A stretch of 64,000 nucleotides of DNA from Duganella alba (lineage in GTDB: Bacteria > Pseudomonadota > Gammaproteobacteria > Burkholderiales > Burkholderiaceae_D). A program made the translations under genes and the position numbers. The stretch covers positions 124,001 to 188,000 of the forward strand of contig NZ_WKJN01000009.1 in NCBI RefSeq assembly GCF_009674495.1, read 5' to 3'. How positions within the stretch are numbered: the stretch's first letter is position 1; each line of letters opens with the position of its first letter. Positions 35,308 through 44,103 of this stretch are shown piece by piece. The notes beneath the pieces are model-generated. The model saw only the letters and a list, made by a program, of their open reading frames with translations. It did not search any database and was not told the DNA's origin.

Positions 35308-37772
35308 ACGCGAACGCCTGGTTCGCCGCGCGCGGCTGGACGGTGTTCCCGTTCCAGCGCGAAGTGTGGACGGCGGCGGCAGCCGGCCGCTCCGGCCTGC
35401 TGCACGCCACCACCGGCGCGGGCAAGACCTACGCCGTCTGGTTCGCCGCCTTGCAGCGCGCCGGCTATGGCGAAGCCGCGCCGCCGGTCCGCAGCGGCGC
35501 CAAGCCGCGCCGTGCTGGCGCCCGCGCGTCCGCCGGTCTGCGCGTGCTGTGGATCACGCCGATGCGCGCGCTGGCCGCCGATACGCTGCGCGCCTTGCAG
35601 GACGCCGCGCCGGACTGGCAAGTCGAAGCCCGCACCGGCGACACCAGCTCTGCCCAACGCGCGCGCCAGAACAAGCAACTGCCGGACGCCCTGATCACCA
35701 CGCCGGAAAGCCTGACCCTGCTGCTCAGTCATCCCGACGCCGTTGACCGCTTCAAGCAGCTGCAGATGATCGTCATCGACGAATGGCACGAACTGATGGG
35801 CAACAAGCGTGGCGTGCAGACGCAGCTGGCGCTGGCGCGCTTGCGGCAGTGGAATCCGTCGCTGCTGGTGTGGGGGCTGTCCGCCACGCTGGGCAACCTG
35901 GAACGCGCGCGCGAGGTGCTGATGCCGGACGGCGTCATCGTGCAGGGCCACGTGGCCAAGGAAATCCTGGTCGATACGCTGATTCCCGAGCATCCGTCGC
36001 GCTTTCCGTGGGGCGGCCACCTCGGTGTGCAGATGCTGCAACCGGTGATCGGCGAAATCGCGCGGCACGCCACCACGCTGGTGTTCACCAACACGCGCTC
36101 GCAGGCCGAGTTGTGGTATCAGCACATGCTGGACGCGCGCCCGGACTGGGCCGGCCTGATCGCGCTGCATCACGGCTCGCTGGACAAGGAGGTGCGCGAA
36201 TGGGTGGAGCAGGGCCTGAAGCAGGGCGCGCTGAAGGCCGTGGTGTGCACCTCCAGCCTGGACCTGGGTGTGGATTTCCTGCCGGTCGAGCGCGTGCTGC
36301 AAATCGGCAGCGCCAAGGGCATCGCCCGGCTGCTGCAGCGCGCCGGCCGCAGCGGCCATGCGCCGGGACGCGTTTCGCGCCTGACGCTGGTGCCGACGCA
36401 AAGCATGGAATTGCTGGAAGCGGCCGGCGCCATCCAGGCCGTGGCCGAACGCGACATCGAAGCGCGCCCGGTGCCGGACAAGCCGCTGGACGTGCTGGTG
36501 CAGCACCTGGTGACGATCGCGCTGGGCGGCGGCTTCCGCTCCGAAGCGCTGCTGGCCGAGGTGCGTACCGCCTGGTCCTACCGCGATCTGCGCGACGATG
36601 AATGGCAATGGGCGTTGGACTTCGTCGCGCGCGGCGGCCAGACCTTGATCGCCTATCCCGAATACCGGCGCGTGCTGCCGGACGAAGAGGGCGTCTATCG
36701 CGTGCCGGATGCGGCGCTCGGCCGGCGCCACCGCATGAGTATCGGCACCATCGTCTCGGATTCGTCGTTGCAGGTGAAATACGTCAGCGGCGGGCGGCTG
36801 GGCAGCGTGGAGGAATCGTTCATCGCGCGGCTGCGCAAGGGCGATCACTTCCTGTTCGCCGGCCGCATCCTGGAATTCGTGCGGTTGCACGAGATGACCG
36901 CCTACGTGCGCCGCGCCACCGGCGCCAAGGGAGCCGTGCCGCGCTGGCAGGGCGGCCGCATGCCGATGTCGTCGGAACTGGCGCACGCGGCGCTGGAGCA
37001 GTTGCGGCGCGCCACGCTGGACCGCTACGACTGGCCGGAGATGCAGGCGCTCAAGCCTTTGCTGGAAATCCAGCAACGCTGGTCGTCGCTGCCGACCGGC
37101 GACACCACCGTCATCGAAACCATGCACAGCCGCGAAGGGCGGCATCTGTTCATGTTTCCGTTTGCCGGCCGCTCGGTGCACGTGGGGCTGGCGTCGCTGC
37201 TGGCCTACCGTGTCGGCCGCGTGACGCCGGTGACGTTTTCGATCGCCATCAACGATTACGGTTTTGAATTGCTGTCGGCGCAGGAACTGGACTGGGCGCC
37301 GTTGCTGGATGCCAAGCAGGGCGCCGACGTCGCGCTGTTCAGCACCGATCATCTGCTGGAAGACGTGTTGGCCAGCCTGAACGCCACCGAGATGTCGCAG
37401 CGCCGCTTCCGCGAAATCGCGCGCATTGCAGGGCTGGTGTTCCAGGGCTATCCTGGACAAGGGAAGAGCGCGCGTCAATTACAGGCGTCGTCGTCCTTGT
37501 TCTTTGCCGTGTTCAGCCAGCATGACGCGGGTAATCTGTTGTTGACGCAGGCGCAGCGCGAGGTGCTGGAACAGGAGCTGGAACTTGGTCGCCTGCGCGC
37601 GACGCTGCTGGCATTGCAGGCGCGCAGCGTGCAGTTCCACGCCATCAAGCGCGCCACGCCGTTCGGCTTCGCGCTGATGGTGGAACGCTTCCGCGAAAAA
37701 CTTTCGACGGAAAAATTGTCGGACCGCGTAGCCCGCCTGGTGCGCGAACTGGAAAAGGCGGCCGGACCATGA
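35304..37772 (+). CDS. Ligase-associated DEXH-box helicase, Lhr-like
   Basis: The 822-residue superfamily 2 helicase has Walker A ([14 protein letters not shown]), IDEWHELMG as motif II, LSATLGN as motif [17 protein letters not shown] as motif IV, and [25 protein letters not shown] followed by [13 protein letters not shown] as motifs V and VI. A long Lhr-type C-terminal part follows. Relatives are 3'-5' translocases that unwind RNA:DNA hybrids. It starts inside the ligase stop (ATGA overlap) and ends inside the pdeM start. Confidence 0.92.
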   Translation: MNANAWFAARGWTVFPFQREVWTAAAAGRSGLLHATTGAGKTYAVWFAALQRAGYGEAAPPVRSGAKPRRAGARASAGLRVLWITPMRALAADTLRALQDAAPDWQVEARTGDTSSAQRARQNKQLPDALITTPESLTLLLSHPDAVDRFKQLQMIVIDEWHELMGNKRGVQTQLALARLRQWNPSLLVWGLSATLGNLERAREVLMPDGVIVQGHVAKEILVDTLIPEHPSRFPWGGHLGVQMLQPVIGEIARHATTLVFTNTRSQAELWYQHMLDARPDWAGLIALHHGSLDKEVREWVEQGLKQGALKAVVCTSSLDLGVDFLPVERVLQIGSAKGIARLLQRAGRSGHAPGRVSRLTLVPTQSMELLEAAGAIQAVAERDIEARPVPDKPLDVLVQHLVTIALGGGFRSEALLAEVRTAWSYRDLRDDEWQWALDFVARGGQTLIAYPEYRRVLPDEEGVYRVPDAALGRRHRMSIGTIVSDSSLQVKYVSGGRLGSVEESFIARLRKGDHFLFAGRILEFVRLHEMTAYVRRATGAKGAVPRWQGGRMPMSSELAHAALEQLRRATLDRYDWPEMQALKPLLEIQQRWSSLPTGDTTVIETMHSREGRHLFMFPFAGRSVHVGLASLLAYRVGRVTPVTFSIAINDYGFELLSAQELDWAPLLDAKQGADVALFSTDHLLEDVLASLNATEMSQRRFREIARIAGLVFQGYPGQGKSARQLQASSSLFFAVFSQHDAGNLLLTQAQREVLEQELELGRLRATLLALQARSVQFHAIKRATPFGFALMVERFREKLSTEKLSDRVARLVRELEKAAGP

Positions 37773-38422
37773 TGACCACATTGGCAAACGAACAGCTGCT
37801 GCTGTTGCCGCAAAAAGCGGTGTACTGGCCGCGCGAGGGCATGCTGATCATCGCCGATATTCACTTCGGCAAGGCGGCTTCGTTCCGCGCGCTGGGCGTG
37901 CCCGTGCCTGCTGGCACCACCAGCGCCAATCTGGGCGCGCTTGACGTGCTGCTGGCGCAATACGAGGTGCGCCACATCATGTTCCTCGGCGACTTCCTGC
38001 ACGCCAAGGCGGCGCACGCGCATTCCACGCTGATGGCGATGCTGGCCTGGCGCGCGCGCCATCCCGATCTGCGGCTGACGCTGGTGCGCGGCAACCATGA
38101 TCTGCATGCCGGCGATCCGCCGGCGCAGCTGGACATCGAGATGGTCGACGAGCCGCATGTGATCGGGCCGTTCGCGTTTTGCCATCACCCGGACGTGCTG
38201 GTGCCGTCGTATGTGCTGGCGGGCCATGTGCATCCAGTGTACCGCTTGCGTTCGGGCTGGGAGTCGCTGCTGCTGCCATGTTTTCTGATCGGCGCCGAGC
38301 GCATGGTGCTGCCGTCGTTCGGCGCGTTCACCGGCGGCCATCCGGTGGCGCCGCAGCCAGGCGAGCGCCTGTGCGTGAGCAGCGGTGACGCGGTGCTTGA
38401 AATTCCTTTGCCGACAGCGTGA
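37769..38422 (+). CDS. pdeM: Ligase-associated phosphoesterase PdeM
   Basis: The 217-residue calcineurin-like metallophosphoesterase has [30 protein letters not shown] and [10 protein letters not shown], the four metal-binding blocks. PdeM proteins in these clusters are manganese-dependent DNA endonucleases or phosphodiesterases. The gene overlaps the helicase gene by four bases. Together the four form a self-contained DNA end-processing operon, presumably for break repair, without Ku. Confidence 0.9.
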   Translation: MMTTLANEQLLLLPQKAVYWPREGMLIIADIHFGKAASFRALGVPVPAGTTSANLGALDVLLAQYEVRHIMFLGDFLHAKAAHAHSTLMAMLAWRARHPDLRLTLVRGNHDLHAGDPPAQLDIEMVDEPHVIGPFAFCHHPDVLVPSYVLAGHVHPVYRLRSGWESLLLPCFLIGAERMVLPSFGAFTGGHPVAPQPGERLCVSSGDAVLEIPLPTA

Positions 38423-38535
38423 CCGGAATGCTCCTACGTAGGCCGCTGGAGACGTCCTACAGCACATGGCTGGGACGTGGACTACGATGAATGCTCCTGT
38501 GATGGACGCAGGAGCTTTACTATCAGGAGATGATC

Positions 38536-38910
38536 ATGGCAACCAGTGACAAAGACACCAAACAGAGCGAGAAAACCGGCAGCCGCCAAAGCGGCGACAC
38601 CAGCAAACGCGGCTTCGCGTCGATGGACCCGGAGCAGCAGCGCGAGATCGCGGCGGAAGGCGGCCGCGCCGCCCATGAAAAAGGCACGGCACACGAGTTC
38701 ACCTCGGAAGAGGCACGCCGCGCCGGCAGCATGAGTCATAAAAACGATCCGGGCCGCAGCAGTCAGAGCGCGACCACGGGCAGCGGTTCGCGCAGCAGCA
38801 CCAGCGCCGGCAACAAGGGCAGCGCCAGCCAGAATGCGGACGAGGACGATACCGATCAGGACCAGGATAACAGCTCGGGCGGACGCGGCTCCAGCCGTTC
38901 CAAATCCTGA
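38536..38910 (+). CDS. KGG-motif stress-induced protein
   Basis: The 124-residue hydrophilic protein carries one KGG-type region (KRGFASMDPEQQREIAAEGGRA and a following TSEEARRAGS half), as in YciG and GsiB. A disordered Ser/Gly/Asp-rich tail follows, with a strongly acidic cluster (NADEDDTDQDQD). Such proteins are made in stationary phase or dryness. The start at 38536 is preferred because AGGAG ends six bases before it; the ATG at 38530 directly touches AGGAG. A 7-bp stem (GCTCCTG/CAGGAGC, 38493-38515) lies in its leader. Confidence 0.8.
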   Translation: MATSDKDTKQSEKTGSRQSGDTSKRGFASMDPEQQREIAAEGGRAAHEKGTAHEFTSEEARRAGSMSHKNDPGRSSQSATTGSGSRSSTSAGNKGSASQNADEDDTDQDQDNSSGGRGSSRSKS

Positions 38911-38923
38911 TGCCCAGGTGAGG

Positions 38924-39421
38924 TTATAGGCAAATCGTCGTGTGCTTGCCCATATCCACCGGCGCCCGGCCAGTCATGGCAGTTTTGGCCAGTTGAACCA
39001 ACTGTTTCATTTTGCTGGCGCTGGCATCCCAGTATTCCGCCGTCTGTATCCGGACCCGTATCATGGCCAGATGCGGGTCATCCAGTCCGCCGGGGAACCA
39101 GGCCCGCACCAGCGGACTCCACAGTTCCCGCGCCTTGGCCCGGTCCTTTAGCAGATACGCCTGCCCGGTCACCGACAAGTACAGCTGCTCGTCGGGATTG
39201 GAAAAGCTGACGTTCACCTCCGGGTGCGACGCCAGGTCGTGCGTAAAGGCCGCCTCGTCCGAGGTGAAGAACCACATATTCCCCTCGTTATCGATCTGCT
39301 GCGTGGTCAGCGGGCGGCTGCTCAGCACGTTATCGTTGTCCACCGTGGTGAACATGCCAAAGCGGACATGCTTGATCTTGGCGGCGATGGTGTTGATCTG
39401 ATCCTGCGTATAGAGCGGCAT
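38924..39421 (-). CDS. Pyridoxamine 5'-phosphate oxidase-like protein (general stress protein 26 type)
   Basis: The 165-residue split-barrel flavin-binding protein has VRFGMFTTVDNDNVLSSRPL, then NMWFFTSDEAAFTHDLASHPEVNVSFSNPDEQLYLSVTGQA, the pattern of GS26/YzzA-like proteins. It probably binds FMN or F420-like cofactors, but the reaction is unknown. It converges on the KGG stress gene; its stop lies 13 bases beyond that gene's stop with no clear terminator between. Confidence 0.85.
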   Translation of the reverse strand: MPLYTQDQINTIAAKIKHVRFGMFTTVDNDNVLSSRPLTTQQIDNEGNMWFFTSDEAAFTHDLASHPEVNVSFSNPDEQLYLSVTGQAYLLKDRAKARELWSPLVRAWFPGGLDDPHLAMIRVRIQTAEYWDASASKMKQLVQLAKTAMTGRAPVDMGKHTTICL

Positions 39422-39532
39422 AACGCGCCTCCATGGTAAAAATGATCGTATTTCCAGTACCTTAGCGCTCCCGCCCGGCGCCCACTGTGCGCGACTTCAC
39501 CCCGGCTTTACATAATAGATACACAACTTGGC

Positions 39533-39563
39533 TTGACCCATCAAATGATAATCATTATCATTT
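39533..39563 (+). promoter_or_regulatory. Fur-repressed promoter (Fur box over -10)
   Basis: TTGACC (39533-39538) and TATCAT (39556-39561) are 17 bases apart. The palindrome AAATGATAATCATTATCATTT (39543-39563), a near-consensus Fur box, covers the spacer and the -10 element. Transcription would begin near 39568, about 20 bases before the proposed GTG start of the first gene. This layout predicts tight iron-dependent repression of the five genes downstream. Confidence 0.85.
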
Positions 39564-39587
39564 ATGTTTTTCAGCCAAGGAAGTCCC

Positions 39588-40235
39588 GTGAGCGTACAAA
39601 GCGCCAGCTCCGCCCGCAATGCCAGCCGCGCCGTCTGGCTGAAGCAATTGCACCAGTGGCATTGGATCAGCTCGGCCATGTGTTTGCTCTGCATGTTCCT
39701 GTTTTCGGTCACCGGCATCACGCTCAACCATGCGTCGCAGATCGAGGCCAAGCCGACCATCACGCGCAAGCAGGCGCAGTTGCCCGCGCCGCTGACCGCG
39801 CAACTGCGCAGCTATGCCGAGCAGCATGACGGCGCCAAGGAGCCGCTGCCGGCCCCGGTCGAGCAATGGCTGAAGGACACCTTCAAGGTGCAGCCGGGCG
39901 GCCGCAACGCCGAATGGGCCAGCGACGAGGTCTACCTGCCAATGCCGAAGGCCGGCGGCGACGCCTGGGTGCGCATCGGCCTGGAAGACGGCGGCGCCGA
40001 ATTCGAGAACACCGACCGCGGCTGGATCTCCTGGCTGAACGACGTCCACAAGGGCCGCAACACCGGCCCGGCGTGGAACTGGTTCATCGACATCTTCGCC
40101 GTGCTGTGCCTGGTGTTCTGCATCACCGGTTTATTGATTTTGAAGTTCCACGCGGCCAACCGCCCGTTCACCTGGCCGATGGTGGGCCTGGGTGTGCTGA
40201 TTCCCGTAGTAATTGCACTGCTGTTTATCCATTAA
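39588..40235 (+). CDS. PepSY-associated transmembrane protein (first gene of Fur-controlled flavin redox cluster)
   Basis: The product of about 215 residues has an N-terminal helix (WHWISSAMCLLCMFLFSVTGITL) preceded by LHQWHW and followed by NHASQIEAKPTI, a periplasmic PepSY-like domain of about 100 residues, then DVHKGRNTGPAWNWFIDIFAVLCLVFCITGLLIL and a final helix. The paired histidines near the membrane could ligate haem, as in PepSY ferric reductases. The GTG at 39588 has AAGGAAG in front; the ATG at 39564 abuts the Fur box and lies upstream of the predicted transcript start, so it is rejected. Confidence 0.8.
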   Translation: MSVQSASSARNASRAVWLKQLHQWHWISSAMCLLCMFLFSVTGITLNHASQIEAKPTITRKQAQLPAPLTAQLRSYAEQHDGAKEPLPAPVEQWLKDTFKVQPGGRNAEWASDEVYLPMPKAGGDAWVRIGLEDGGAEFENTDRGWISWLNDVHKGRNTGPAWNWFIDIFAVLCLVFCITGLLILKFHAANRPFTWPMVGLGVLIPVVIALLFIH

Positions 40236-40252
40236 TCCACGACAGGACCTCC

Positions 40253-40762
40253 ATGAAATTACGCTACTCCATCGCGCTTAGTCTGCCCCTCGCCAGTGCT
40301 TCGGCCATGGCCGCCGATCTGGCGCTCAAACTCGACGTGCCGCAATTGAACGTGGCTGAATACCATCGTCCTTACATCGCCGCCTGGGTGGAAAACGCCG
40401 ACCAGCAAGTGGTGGCCAACCTGGCCGTGCTGTACGACACCAAGAAGAAGGACAACGCCGGCACCAAGTGGCTCAAGGACATGCGCACCTGGTGGCGCAA
40501 GAGCGGCCGCGAACTGACGATGCCGATGGACGGCGTGTCGGGCGCCACCAAGGCGCCGGGCGAATCCACGCTGACCGTGGCCAAAGGCGCGCTGGACAAG
40601 CTGCCGGCCGGCCAGTACACCGTGATGGTGGAAGCGGCGCGTGAAGCCGGCGGCCGCGAGGTCGTCAAGGTGCCGCTGCAATGGCCGCCGAAGTCGGCAC
40701 AGAACCTGACCGGTCAGGGCAAGGAAGAGCTGGGCGCCGTAGTCGTACAAGTCAAACCATAA
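40253..40762 (+). CDS. DUF2271 periplasmic protein with flavinylation motif
   Basis: The 169-residue product has a Sec signal peptide (MKLRYSIALSLPLASASAMA) and a beta-rich DUF2271 domain. Residues 93-99 read DGVSGAT, matching the D-x-x-[ST]-G-A-[ST] signature that ApbE enzymes modify with FMN; T99 is the predicted site. An apbE gene lies two genes downstream. The protein is therefore probably a small periplasmic flavoprotein that receives electrons from the PepSY membrane partner. The modification itself is inferred. Confidence 0.82.
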   Translation: MKLRYSIALSLPLASASAMAADLALKLDVPQLNVAEYHRPYIAAWVENADQQVVANLAVLYDTKKKDNAGTKWLKDMRTWWRKSGRELTMPMDGVSGATKAPGESTLTVAKGALDKLPAGQYTVMVEAAREAGGREVVKVPLQWPPKSAQNLTGQGKEELGAVVVQVKP

Positions 40763-40776
40763 GAACGGACGGGGAT

Positions 40777-41613
40777 ATGTCGAAATTAAATAAATCGTTG
40801 ATGGCGCTGGCGTTGGCCGGTTTGTCGCTGGTGTCGCTGAACGCGCAGGCGCACAAGCCGTACATCCTGGCCTCGACCACCGAAGTGGAACCGGCCCGTG
40901 ACGGCTCGGCCTGGGTGACGTTCGACGCCGCCGTGGCCGAAAACCTGTTCACCATCGACTTCACGCTGAAGCTCGACGGCCTGCTCATCACCGCGCCGGA
41001 TGGCAGCAAGCTGGAGCCGCAGAACGTCAACAACGGCAAGCTGCGCAGCACCTTCGACCTGAACCTGACCAAGCCGGGCACCTACAAGGTCGCGCTGGTC
41101 AACGCCGCCGTGATGGGCAGCTACAAGGACAAGGAAGGCAATATGAAGCGCTTCCGCGCCACCGAGGAAACGCTGAAGAAGGAAGTGCCGGCCGACGCCA
41201 CCGACGTCAAAGTGTCGCGTCAGGAAACCCGCGTGGAGACTTTCGTTTCCACCGGCAAGACCGACATGAACGTGTTCAAGCCGACCGGCGCGGGCCTGGA
41301 AATGGTGCCGGTCACCAATCCAACCGAGCTGCATGCGGGCGACAAGGTCACCTGGCGCTTCCTGGTGGATGGCAAGCCGGCCGCCAACCAGGGCGTGAGC
41401 CTGTTCCAGGGCGGCGTGAAGTTCCGCGGCACGCTGGGCGAGATCCGCCAGACCACCAACGACAAGGGCGAACTGACGCTGACGCTGCCGGCCGCCGGTC
41501 AGTACATGGTCAGCACCAGCTGGCCTGAAATCAAGCGCGTCGAAGGCCAGCCGCCGCAGATGCCGCCACGTCGCCTGAGCTATTCGGCGGTGGTCGAAAT
41601 CCTGCCGGAATAA
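40777..41613 (+). CDS. DUF4198 periplasmic protein
   Basis: The 278-residue product has a signal peptide (LMALALAGLSLVSLNAQA) followed directly by HKPYILAS, the usual mature start of DUF4198 proteins, where an N-terminal histidine often binds metal. The C-terminal half (KVTWRFLVDGKPAANQGVSLF, then TTNDKGELTLTLPAAGQYMV) is an Ig-like or CNA-B-like beta domain. DUF4198 proteins often accompany iron, nickel or cobalt uptake genes. Here it could bind the metal or complex to be reduced. GGACGGGG precedes the ATG. Confidence 0.82.
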   Translation: MSKLNKSLMALALAGLSLVSLNAQAHKPYILASTTEVEPARDGSAWVTFDAAVAENLFTIDFTLKLDGLLITAPDGSKLEPQNVNNGKLRSTFDLNLTKPGTYKVALVNAAVMGSYKDKEGNMKRFRATEETLKKEVPADATDVKVSRQETRVETFVSTGKTDMNVFKPTGAGLEMVPVTNPTELHAGDKVTWRFLVDGKPAANQGVSLFQGGVKFRGTLGEIRQTTNDKGELTLTLPAAGQYMVSTSWPEIKRVEGQPPQMPPRRLSYSAVVEILPE

Positions 41614-41620
41614 GGCTGGC

Positions 41621-42646
41621 ATGCGCCGGGTTCTTCTGCCTCACGATATCTCCGACGACCCGGCGCCAGCAGGCGGCGTGATCCGCGACTACGCTGGCCG
41701 CAGCATGGGCACCAGCTGGTCGGTGCGGCTGGTGGCCGCACAGGATGCTGCCTGCGATCATTTGCAGGACGGGCTGCAACAGCAGCTCGATTTGATCGTG
41801 GCCGAGATGAGCCACTGGGAAACCGAATCCGACCTGGGCCGCTTCAACCGCGCGCCCGCCGACAGCTGGCACACCTTGCCGCCGGCGTTTTTCGACGTGC
41901 TGTCGTTTGCCATGGATGTGGCGCGCGCCTCGGGCGGCGCTTACGATCCGACCGCCGGTTCGCTGGTCAACCTGTGGGGCTTCGGTCCGTGGGGGCGTTT
42001 CGACCAGCCGGATTTTGTCGCGCCTTCCGCCGACGAAATCACCATCGCCCGCGCGCAACTGGCGGCGCGTCCGGTGCGCTTGCAGCGCGAGGGCCGCAAG
42101 GCCTTGCAGCCGGGCGGCGTGCAGCTGGATCTGTCGGCGGTGGCCAAGGGCTACAGCGTCGACCGGCTGTCCTATTATTTGAAATCGCAGGGCTTTGCGC
42201 ACCACTTGGTCGAGGTGGGCGGCGAGCTGCGCGGTGCCGGCGTCAAGCCGGACGGGCAGCCGTGGTGGGTGATGCTGGAACAGGTCATCGACGCCGCGCC
42301 GGACGCCGTCGTGCCGGGCGAGCTGATGCTGGCGCTGCATAGCCTGGCGGTCGCCACCTCGGGCGATTACCGGCGCTACTTCCGGCTGGATGGCCAGCGC
42401 TACTCCCACACCATCGACCCGCGCAGCGGCATGCCGATCGCCAACGACCTGGCCTCGGTGACCGTGGTGCACGCGCAGTGCATGGCGGCCGACGCCTGGT
42501 CCACCGCGCTGACCGTGCTGGGCTGGCGCGACGGCCTGCATCTGGCCGAGTTGCAAGGACTGGCCGCGCGCTTCGTCGTGCGCCAGGCCGACGGCCATTT
42601 CACCGAATACCTGAGTACCCATTTACGCGGCATGTTAGACGAATGA
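41621..42646 (+). CDS. apbE: FAD:protein FMN transferase (ApbE) without signal peptide
   Basis: The 341-residue ApbE-fold protein has MGTSWSVRL, the MSHWETESDLGRFNRA segment, YDPTAGSLVNLWGFGP, LDLSAVAKGYSVDRL, VEVGGELRGAG, SHTIDPRSGMP and ADAWSTALTVLG; the last holds the metal-binding residues. ApbE transfers FMN from FAD to a threonine or serine of a target, presumably the DUF2271 protein. Most ApbE proteins are exported lipoproteins, but this one begins MRRVLLPHDISDDPAPAGG with no signal or lipobox and no alternative upstream start. It overlaps the reductase gene by four bases. Confidence 0.92.
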   Translation: MRRVLLPHDISDDPAPAGGVIRDYAGRSMGTSWSVRLVAAQDAACDHLQDGLQQQLDLIVAEMSHWETESDLGRFNRAPADSWHTLPPAFFDVLSFAMDVARASGGAYDPTAGSLVNLWGFGPWGRFDQPDFVAPSADEITIARAQLAARPVRLQREGRKALQPGGVQLDLSAVAKGYSVDRLSYYLKSQGFAHHLVEVGGELRGAGVKPDGQPWWVMLEQVIDAAPDAVVPGELMLALHSLAVATSGDYRRYFRLDGQRYSHTIDPRSGMPIANDLASVTVVHAQCMAADAWSTALTVLGWRDGLHLAELQGLAARFVVRQADGHFTEYLSTHLRGMLDE

Positions 42647-44007
42647 TCTGGACCAACGACCCCACCCGATTGATGCTGGTGGCAGGCATGAGCGTGAGTT
42701 ACGCGCTGGTCTGCCTCGCGCCGTACCTGCGCACGCGCCGCAAGCGACTGGCCGCCGCGCGCGCCAAGGCGGAGGCGGCAGCGTCGCCCGGCTGGATCGT
42801 CACCTACGCCAGCCAGACCGGCAATGCCGAAGAACTGGCGCAGCAGACCGCCGCGACCCTGAAGCTGGCCGGCATTCCGGCGCGGCTGTGCGAGCTGTCC
42901 GAACTGAACGCGGACGACTTGCTGCGCGCCGAGCGCATCCTGTTCCTGGTCAGCACCTACGGCGAAGGCGATGCGCCGGATGCGGCGGCCGGCTTTGCAG
43001 GCCGCTTGATGACCACCTCGCTGCCACTGCCGCAACTGCATTACGCGGTGCTGGCGCTGGGCGACAGCGCCTACGCCCAATTCTGCGGCTTCGGCCGTTC
43101 GCTGGATCAATGGCTGCAAGCGCAGGGCGCGCAAAGCCTGTTCCCGGGCGTGGAAGTGAATCGCAGTTCGGACGAGGCGATCGGACAATGGCGGCAGCAG
43201 CTGAGCCATCTGGCCGGCACCAGCGACGCGCCGGACTGGAGCGCGCCAGCGTTCGACGAATGGCGCCTGAGCGAGCGCGTGCAGTTGAACGCCGGCAGCG
43301 CTGGTGCGCCGGTGTACCACCTGGAACTGGAGCCGGTGGGCGGCGCGCTGCCGGAATGGCAGTCGGGCGACCTGGTGCAAGTTGCCGCGCCGGCCGATCC
43401 GTCGCGCGCGCGCGAGTATTCGATCGCCTCGATACCGGCCGATGGCCGCGTGCACCTGTTGGTGCGTCTGCATACGCATGAGGATGGCAGCCACGGCGTC
43501 GCCTCCGGCTGGCTGACACAGCAGGCGGTGCTGGGCGCGACGGTGCAGCTGCGCTTGCGCCAGCATCGTCGCTTCCGCCTTGAAGGCAACGCCGAACGTC
43601 CGCTGATCCTGATTGGCAACGGCAGCGGCATCGCCGGCCTGCGCGGCCACCTGAAAGCGCGCGCGTTGGCAGGGCAGGGCCGCAACTGGCTGCTGTTCGG
43701 CGAACGCAACGCCGCCCACGACTACCACTACCGTGCCGAGCTGGACGGCTGGCAGCGCGACGGCATGCTGGAAAAGCTCGACATGGTGTTCTCGCGCGAT
43801 CAGGCCGAGCGCCGCTACGTGCAAGACCGGCTGGCCGAACAGACCGCAACAGTACGTGAATGGATTGCCGAAGGCGCCGCGATCTACATCTGCGGCAGCC
43901 TGGACGGCATGGCCGGCGGCGTCGACGCCGCGCTCGAAGCAGCGCTGGGCCGCGAAGGCCTCGACGAACTGGCCGCCGCCGGCCGCTACCGCCGCGACGT
44001 CTACTGA
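42643..44007 (+). CDS. Membrane-anchored flavodoxin/FAD NADPH reductase (sulfite-reductase-flavoprotein-like)
   Basis: The 454-residue product has an N-terminal membrane helix (LMLVAGMSVSYALVCLAPYL), a basic stop-transfer RTRRKR and a flavodoxin domain (VTYASQTGNAEELAQQT, LFLVSTYGEGDAPD, LALGDSAYAQFCGFG). An FAD-binding domain (REYSIASIP) and a NADPH-binding domain (LILIGNGSGIAGLRGHL, YICGSLDGMAGGVDAAL) follow. It is a compact CysJ-like diflavin reductase that would pass NADPH electrons to the PepSY membrane protein. Its stop is two bases before a 94-base inverted repeat. Confidence 0.9.
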   Translation: MIWTNDPTRLMLVAGMSVSYALVCLAPYLRTRRKRLAAARAKAEAAASPGWIVTYASQTGNAEELAQQTAATLKLAGIPARLCELSELNADDLLRAERILFLVSTYGEGDAPDAAAGFAGRLMTTSLPLPQLHYAVLALGDSAYAQFCGFGRSLDQWLQAQGAQSLFPGVEVNRSSDEAIGQWRQQLSHLAGTSDAPDWSAPAFDEWRLSERVQLNAGSAGAPVYHLELEPVGGALPEWQSGDLVQVAAPADPSRAREYSIASIPADGRVHLLVRLHTHEDGSHGVASGWLTQQAVLGATVQLRLRQHRRFRLEGNAERPLILIGNGSGIAGLRGHLKARALAGQGRNWLLFGERNAAHDYHYRAELDGWQRDGMLEKLDMVFSRDQAERRYVQDRLAEQTATVREWIAEGAAIYICGSLDGMAGGVDAALEAALGREGLDELAAAGRYRRDVY

Positions 44008-44009
44008 AA

Positions 44010-44103
44010 ACTCGGGGGTCAGGTCCCCCATTTCTACACGAGCCCGGCCGTAGCGAACGCTAAGGCCGGGCTCGTGTAGAAATGGGGGACCTGACCCCGG
44101 AGT
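44010..44103. repeat. 94-base near-perfect inverted repeat, copy B
   Basis: Arms of 46 bases with two mismatches run from ACTCGGGGGTCAGG to CCTGACCCCGGAGT, with two unpaired A residues at the centre. It lies between the convergent reductase and DUF2325 genes and touches the latter's stop codon. Length and layout equal copy A at 31630: GGGGTCAG, 14 variable bases, CACGAGC, then GCC-n-TAGC at the centre. No T-tract follows on either side. Confidence 0.9.

Noticed and set aside
38493..38515. Terminator after pdeM formed by GCTCCTG/CAGGAGC
   Set aside because: The loop is nine bases, no T-tract follows, and it lies in the leader of the KGG gene; at most a leader hairpin.
39564..39587. ATG start for the PepSY protein
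   Set aside because: It directly abuts the Fur box and lies upstream of the predicted transcript start; the GTG at 39588 has AAGGAAG at the right distance.
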